DNA from: Cynocephalus volans
Taxonomy: Eukaryota; Chordata; Mammalia; Dermoptera; Cynocephalidae
DNA: 64,000 bases
Assembly: GCF_027409185.1 (NCBI RefSeq)
Contig: NC_084462.1
Coordinates: 186,832,071 to 186,896,070, forward strand
Direction: 5' to 3'
Part shown: one piece after another, positions 58,513 to 64,000 of the stretch
Layout of the letters: every line of letters starts with the position of its first letter
Numbering within the stretch: the first letter of the stretch is position 1
The notes under the pieces: model-generated
What the model saw: only the letters and a program-made list of their open reading frames with translations
What the model was told of the DNA's origin: nothing
Databases searched by the model: none
Translations under genes and position numbers: made by a program

Positions 58513-58520
58513 ATTTGCAT
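58513..58520 (-). promoter_or_regulatory. Intact Ig octamer of VH3-like pseudogene
   Basis: Perfect ATGCAAAT on the minus strand, 100 bp upstream of the mutated start codon. Confidence 0.8.
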
Positions 58521-59300
58521 GTGCTGCAGACACAACTGTGCAGCCCAGACATCGTGCTGTGTGCATGAAATTTTCATCCTATGAATGACCGAAGGTGCAG
58601 CCAGAACCAAGAATGCCTGCAAAAAGGTGGCCCCTGTCCTGAGCATCCCTCCCACTCTGTCTTCACAAGACCCAGGTGCTCCGACCCATCCCTTCTGATA
58701 TGATCCTCAGGAATTGAAATTCCTCTGGCCTCAGGGTTCTGTGGATGTGGGTGAGGAGCCTGTGAGGTCTGCCCCAGAGGTGCCGTCGTTGGGGTCGTCT
58801 TCCTACTTTCCTTCATTTCCTGTGTGATGTGTGAACTTCCCAGGTCTTGGGAATAAGAATTTAAAATGGAACAGCATTTTTATTTTGAGTTGGAAACTCT
58901 TATTTTTCCCACTAGGGTCTTACACAAAACTCTAACATATAAACCTGGTAGAAAGCCTTCATCTGAGGCTGTCGCGGGCATCCCTGTTTTATTGACTTCT
59001 CTCTTGCAGCATGAAAACTGCCTTCCTGAAATGAAGGTCTTAGTCCCCGTCACCACTGTTATTGTGCGAGAGTTTTGTGTCCCGCAAGCATCTCCAGTTC
59101 TGATAATTTCCCTCAGTTGTAAACAAGAAAGGAACATGTTGGCTGTTAGGATCAAAACTCCTGGATATAAAGTTGAGTTGATGAAATATCCAGGCACAAA
59201 GGACCCCACAGGGATACCCCATCTCCTGCCGAGCCTGGGTCTTACAGAGGGAGCGAACTTTCCTAGGGCTACAGATTGGAGTTGAGGGGAGAGGGGGAAG
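58521..59300. other. 5' flank of VH3-like pseudogene, nothing recognised
   Basis: A minus-strand frame of 169 codons at 58880-59389 overlaps a LINE-1 3' end and shows no recognisable domain. Confidence 0.35.
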
Positions 59301-59475
59301 GGAAAGGAAGTTGAGGGATCATTGGAAGGGGACAAAGGGGACAAAAGTATTTTCTGGTAATGGGTGTACCCCCAATATGAATCTGGCACCTACATTATGG
59401 GCAGAAGGGGGGACAATCAGCTTTGTATCTTGAGAATGTTCAAAATAAATAAATAAATAATGAAATAATGAAATA
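59300..59475 (+). mobile_element. LINE-1 3' UTR end
   Basis: Sense LINE-1 tail ending in an AAATAAATAAAT stretch at 59440-59480. Confidence 0.55.
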
Positions 59476-59479
59476 AATA

Positions 59480-60900
59480 AATTTTAAAAAAAGACAAACC
59501 AAGACTAGAACAACTTAATAGACCAAATGGACCCAAACAGTACGTAGAACTTTCAACCAAACCAAAAAATATGTACATTTTTCTCAAGCACACATGGAAC
59601 ATTCTACAGAATAGATTCTATTTTATGCAACAAACACATATGAAGATTAAAATTGTTCCAACATCTATTCTGACCACAGCAAATCAATAGTCACAATAAG
59701 GTGTAATTCACCAATGTGAAGAAACTAAAGAGCACTCATGTGAACAACCATTTTATCAACAGGAAATGAAAAGATGATTTTAAAATATCTCCAGAAATAA
59801 AAATTAAAACACAGTTTAACACAGGTTATGAGATGTGGCCAAACCTTCCCAGTGAAAAAGAACAGTGAGGAACAGCTTCGTTGGACAGTTATGGGACCTC
59901 AAACAGCCAGCCCTTGTTTGTTCTGAACACTCTAGTTCTAGAACATATTTTGAACCATGACTAAGTAGAGACATCGCTGGGATACACGGATGGTTAATAT
60001 AAGCAAGTTGCTGCGTGAGATAAACCACATCACAGAATGAAATAAAAACAGCACAATCATCTCAGCAAACGCAAAAAGGGCACTTGCTACAATTCAAGAT
60101 ATTTTTTATAATAAAAAATTTCAGCACATTATTTATAGAAAAAATATACCTCATTACTTTAAAGGTAACACAGAGCAATCCCATAGTTAACCACATGCTT
60201 CACAGCGACAGTGAAAAGCTTTATACACATGATCAGGAACAAGACATAACCCCCCTCTCCACTACTCTTCAACATGGAACTGGAAGCACCAGCCAGATCA
60301 GTAAGTTAGTAATGAGAAATAAATGAGGGCTACATTGGAAAAAACAATGAAAACTGTTTCTGTTTGCTGATAACATCATCTCATATATGAAAAAACTAAA
60401 GTCCACACCCCACCTAATAACTGTGGGAACTAAGAATTTAGTATTGCTGCACGATACAAAATCAACACACAGAAATCAGTGGCATTTCTATAAACCAAAA
60501 ACTATCTATAAAACAAATCAATAAAACAAATTCATTTTCTATAGCATCAGAAAAAAGAATTAAATTCTAGGAAAAAAATTAAGCAAATAGGTGAAAGATG
60601 TGTATACTTAAAATTCTAAAACATTAAAGAAAAACTAATCAAATGATATAATGAAGGAAAGAATAACTTGTGTTCATTGATTTTAAGAATTAATGTAATT
60701 ATACGGTTTATATTACTCAAGGCTAAAACACAATCATTACCAGCATCCCATTGTAACTTTTCACACATAAATGAAAAGTAACTCTAAAATGTGTTTAAAA
60801 ACACAGAAAACTGCAAATACCCAAAGCAATTCTGAACTTAATAACAGAGTTGCAGGCCATCTATGATTTTTATATTACAAAAAAAAAAAAAATGTTTTCT
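59480..60900 (+). mobile_element. LINE-1 ORF2 fragment, sense
   Basis: Decayed ORF2 from the endonuclease/RT linker to thumb. Its last 350 bp are the start of duplicated unit C2 and match 4395-4760. It also resembles 9060-9785. Confidence 0.65.
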
Positions 60901-61228
60901 ACTGAACCTTTCAAAGATCATTAGAGTTTAAGTCATGTTCAAATTTCCTGGAAAATATGGGTTTTAGATTTTTGGCTTCTTTAGACAACTGTAATCTCAA
61001 GTGGCTGCAGACTGCAAGTCCTGACGCTCCTGCTGGTAACTGTCATCCCAATGTCAATGTGGGCTTCTTAGTCCTTGACGCACAGCTCAGGCATGATCCC
61101 TTGCACACCTCTCAGGAGGCAGCCTGGAGCCTTGACTGTGATCTGCACGCACGTTTCTTCTCACAGCCTGTGCTTTGTGGGTCCCCTTCAGCTACACACC
61201 TGCAGGTCAGGAGGTGAGCCAGGTCTCC

Positions 61229-61297
61229 ATGCAGATGCAGCAGCTTCCTCTCCACCTGCTCCTCTCCCTGCTGCTGTCTCCACTGGGTGCTTCCTAG
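61229..61297 (+). other. Short signal-peptide-like ORF, paralogue of 5106-5174
   Basis: MQMQQLPLHLLLSLLLSPL, then GAS and the same TAG stop. One residue differs from the C1 copy. Confidence 0.3.
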
Positions 61298-61539
61298 GGG
61301 GCTCCTTTCTGTCTTTATTTCCACCAAGGCAGAGTTTTCACTGTTGCTGGTGTATGAGTTCAGCAGGGATGGAGAATTCCAGATTCTCACACCACTAGGT
61401 CATGGCTGGGATGGAAAGGGCTGCTGCCTGGTGGTTGTCACTTATGATGTTGTGTGAACCTGGCTGAACATTTCTGATCCACAGGAACCACAGTCATCAC
61501 CTTCTAGTGTCCAGAATATGATACATGATGAAGGTGTAT

Positions 61540-62440
61540 AACCCAACCAACCAAAGTTGTGAGAAGCTCAATTAAAAATGGGCAAGGAATGGAATATACA
61601 GTCAATGTGATTAAGATAAATATCTGAGGAGCAAATGAAAAGATCACTAAACTCATTAGTCATCAGGAAAGTGCAAATAAAAACACAATATAGCACTTCA
61701 GAGCCAATAACATGGCTGTGATTTTTAAGAAAAATACCGTTTTCCTCATGGATATCTAGACATTGGAAAAATTACAGAGAGCTGGTGGTCAGGCAAAATT
61801 GTAAAACTGCTGTGGCAATGATTTGGGCAGTTATAGAAAAGGTTAAATGCAGAAAAACCACATGACACAGTGATTCCACCCCTATATATATTCCAAGATA
61901 ACTGAAAAGAGCTGTCCAACAGAATTTCCATGAACGTTCACAGCAGCACTATTCACAGTAGCCAAAAATAAACAATGCCAAACATTCACTGACTGATGAA
62001 CTGATAAACAAATGTGGTAAATTGATAAAAATGTAAACTATTCACCTATAAAAATGAATGTGACACCGACAAATGCCACAACAGAATGCACTTTGAAAAC
62101 ATTACTCTACATTAAAGAAGCAGACACCAAAGGCCACATATTATATCAGTGAATTAATATGAAAAATCCAGAATAGGTGAGTCCATCGAGACAGAAATCA
62201 TATTAGTGTTTTTTAGGGGCTTTGAGAGACAGGAATGTGAAGCGGCTGCTTTAAGGGAATGGGATTTCTTTTTGAGGCAAGAAATGTCCTCTAACTAGAC
62301 AGTGGTGACATTTAACAAACCATGTGAAAATACTGTGTCACTAAACTGTACAGTTTAAAATGGTTAATATAGAGAATGTAATTTATTTCAATTCTGCCAT
62401 CACACACCGTAAAAAAACATTACATTCAATTTATTTGTTA
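61540..62440 (+). mobile_element. LINE-1 3' end (unit C2)
   Basis: Counterpart of 5400-6300 with the same boundaries. Confidence 0.65.
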
Positions 62441-62586
62441 TGTTAATCTTTTTTAGGGTAACAGAAACCACATTTTAAAGGAACCCACAAAGCAAATGAA
62501 GAAAAAGTAAGAGTTCCCAACTGTGACTTCTGTTGAACTTGGACAGGAGACACTGAGGACAGAAAGGACAGCCTGGGTACCCTCTG

Positions 62587-62592
62587 CACCTG
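62587..62592 (-). promoter_or_regulatory. E-box in conserved block 3' of pseudogene C2 RSS
   Basis: CACCTG within CTCTGCACCTGCTCC, 78 bp from the nonamer. Confidence 0.45.
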
Positions 62593-62670
62593 CTCCTCAG
62601 TGGAAATTCTGTACTAAGTGCACACTGAGCTCCTCCTAATTCCAAGTCCCCTCTTGTCTATAAGCAAAGA

Positions 62671-62709
62671 GGTTTGTGTCTGGGCTCATGCTGAGTTCCC
62701 CTCACTGTG
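62671..62709 (-). promoter_or_regulatory. Consensus 23-RSS on a VH4-like pseudogene
   Basis: Heptamer CACAGTG (62703-62709), 23-bp spacer (62680-62702), nonamer ACACAAACC (62671-62679): as good as those of the functional genes. Recombination would be possible but could not be productive. Confidence 0.93.
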
Positions 62710-63142
62710 TTTCTTGTGCAGTCATACACAGCCATATCCTGGACAATCAGCTGCTCATGGTTAAATAATCTTGGCTCTTGGAGGTGTCCCTCATGATGCT
62801 GACTCAGGATTTAAGATCTGTATTATAAATTGTGCTTTCACAACCTCATATCACACTTACCCACTGCAGCCCCTTTCCTGAATGCTGGTGGATCCAGTGC
62901 AAACAATAGCTAGTTATAGAGAATCCAGAGACAGTGGAGGTGAGGGACAGGGTCTATGAAGTTACAGCAGGCCAGGTTCTGACTCCTGAAGCTGCACCTT
63001 GGATGGGACAGCTGGGAACAAGGAGCATCACCATCAGTCAAACACACCAGAAGCCCCATGCCCAGGTCCCATTCCTGAAGTCCCAGAGGCACTCACAGCA
63101 GGGAGCAGCCACCAAGCACAAGAGTCACCTCAGGACATCCAT
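62710..63142 (-). pseudogene. IGHV pseudogene, VH4-like (unit C2)
   Basis: The leader exon (about 63097-63142) starts MDVLR and then has TGA at codon 6, where the C1 copy is open. The donor GTGAGT is intact, unlike C1. The V exon (62710-63011) begins VQLQES-like and has a TAA stop in framework 1 plus shifts and a deletion before the second Cys region, whose Cys codon is TGC. No octamer is seen at the expected place, though a TATAAG block is present near 63250. Lesions in C1 and C2 are mostly different, so each copy decayed further after duplication. Confidence 0.85.
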
Positions 63143-63685
63143 ATTCTGATGAAGGGCTCCTGGTGAGAAGGAGACTGGGGATGCTCAACCCAGGGCTGTG
63201 CTTTCTTCCTGACACTGGGGTCTGCTCTGCATGAGGGGAGTCCCTGATGATATAAGTGGGAGAGCAGAGCGCAGGGTGTCGACCCACCCTTCATTGTGCA
63301 GAGTGTTTACGTCGTGCTGCTCAGAAGAACTGGGGAGACAGAACCTCAGGGACTCTTCTACGCATCACTGCCTGGTCTTCCTGTTTCCAGAGAAACATTA
63401 AGAGAAGTGGAGATGGAGGATGCAGGGCTTGATAGCACAGAACATGTAGAAGTGTTTAACTTAAAGTGATTTCTGGTTCAAGGAGAAATCCATGACCTTT
63501 TGATCCTCAGGTGCTCCCTTCACCATGTCTGGTGTTTGAATCTGGCTGTCAGCTGTGACCTCAGTCTCTCTGCACACAAAGCCCTTATGTGTGACTTCAA
63601 TTGAGAAAGTTGGGCTTCTATAGATTGTAGTAGATTGTTCACTTCAGAACAGGCAGACGTTCCTCAGAGAGACAGATATGCATAT
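63143..63685. other. 5' flank of pseudogene C2, no gene
   Basis: Collinear with 7002-7550 of unit C1. Confidence 0.5.
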
Positions 63686-63689
63686 GCAT

Positions 63690-63830
63690 CTGTGTGTGTG
63701 TGTGTGTGTGTGTGTGTGAAGTTTATGAGAGAGAGAGAGAGACAGAGAGACAAAGGAAGACAGAGAGACAGAGAGAGACAGAGAGAAACAGAGAGAGACA
63801 GAGAGACAGAGACAGAGAGACAGAGAGTCC
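63690..63830 (+). repeat. Microsatellite (GT)n then GAGACA-type units
   Basis: About 14 GT units followed by GAGAGAGACA repeats. Counterpart of 7551-7613 but much longer. Confidence 0.95.
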
Positions 63831-64000
63831 TCTACTCCATCCTGCTTCTCAGAGACAATCACTAGGGGAAAAACAGACATAAGATCCCCCCTCCATTTTG
63901 ATACAAACACACGGGATAAGAGATGTTAATGTGGAGGTTTCTAGAAAACTCATCTTCTTCAGTCTCATTTAGAAATCCTCTGTTCACACTCCTGCCCCAA

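Larger units (their letters stand above)
60545..64000. repeat. Segmental duplication unit C2 (paralogue of 4400-7787)
   Basis: Same order as C1: LINE-1 piece, non-LINE insert (60905-61540), LINE-1 3' end (61540-62440), VH4-like pseudogene, microsatellite. It runs to the window edge. Confidence 0.85.

Noticed and set aside
58880-59389. 169-codon minus-strand frame
   Set aside because: It overlaps LINE-1 3' UTR sequence and shows no recognisable domain or signal.

Overview
This window looks like part of an immunoglobulin heavy-chain variable (IGHV) cluster from a eutherian mammal. It holds split V genes (46-bp leader exon, short intron, V exon, heptamer/23-bp spacer/nonamer RSS), a large load of LINE-1 fragments in both orientations, ERV-L-like and betaretrovirus-like endogenous retroviruses, and CA/GA microsatellites. 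The species is not identifiable by reading. The VH4-like leader and framework style is, from memory, closest to laurasiatherian mammals (carnivores, camelids, bats); that is a weak inference.

Every V gene lies on the minus strand, so if the locus is organised as in other mammals, D, J and C genes lie beyond the low-coordinate end. Three V genes look functional: VH4-like A (13037-13477), VH3-like (26676-27135) and VH4-like B (32414-32853). Each has an open leader and V exon, both conserved Cys, Trp41, a 12/23-rule-compatible 23-bp RSS and an upstream ATGCAAAT octamer. Three V pseudogenes (6578-7001, 57966-58413, 62710-63142), two more decayed V relics (about 8644-8800 and 21163-21590) and three orphan promoter relics show a larger ancestral array.

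The layout is driven by segmental duplication. Unit A (about 10440-18465) and unit B (about 29775-38270) are paralogous and each carries one functional VH4-like gene. Unit C1 (about 4400-7787) and unit C2 (about 60545 to the window end) are paralogous and each carries a VH4-like pseudogene. Different LINE-1 copies inserted into A and B after duplication.

Region by region: 1-4080 retroelement remnants including ERV-L-like pol; 4130-8160 unit C1; 8640-10137 V relic, twin-primed LINE-1 and a 34-bp minisatellite; 10440-18465 unit A; 18465-26450 promoter relic, 54-bp minisatellite, V relic and LINE-1; 26456-27267 VH3-like gene; 29440-38270 LINE-1, LTR and unit B; 38330-39740 LINE-1; 39763-47330 a broken betaretrovirus-like provirus; 47770-54560 mainly antisense LINE-1; 54560-58520 old repeats and a VH3-like pseudogene; 58870-64000 LINE-1 and unit C2.

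The most interesting regulatory signal is a textbook CTCF motif 20 bp beyond the RSS nonamer of the VH3-like gene. An E-box block also sits at an almost fixed distance (72-81 bp) past the RSS of all V genes and pseudogenes. All coordinates of repeats are read by eye and approximate; those of V exons, RSSs and octamers were counted base by base.
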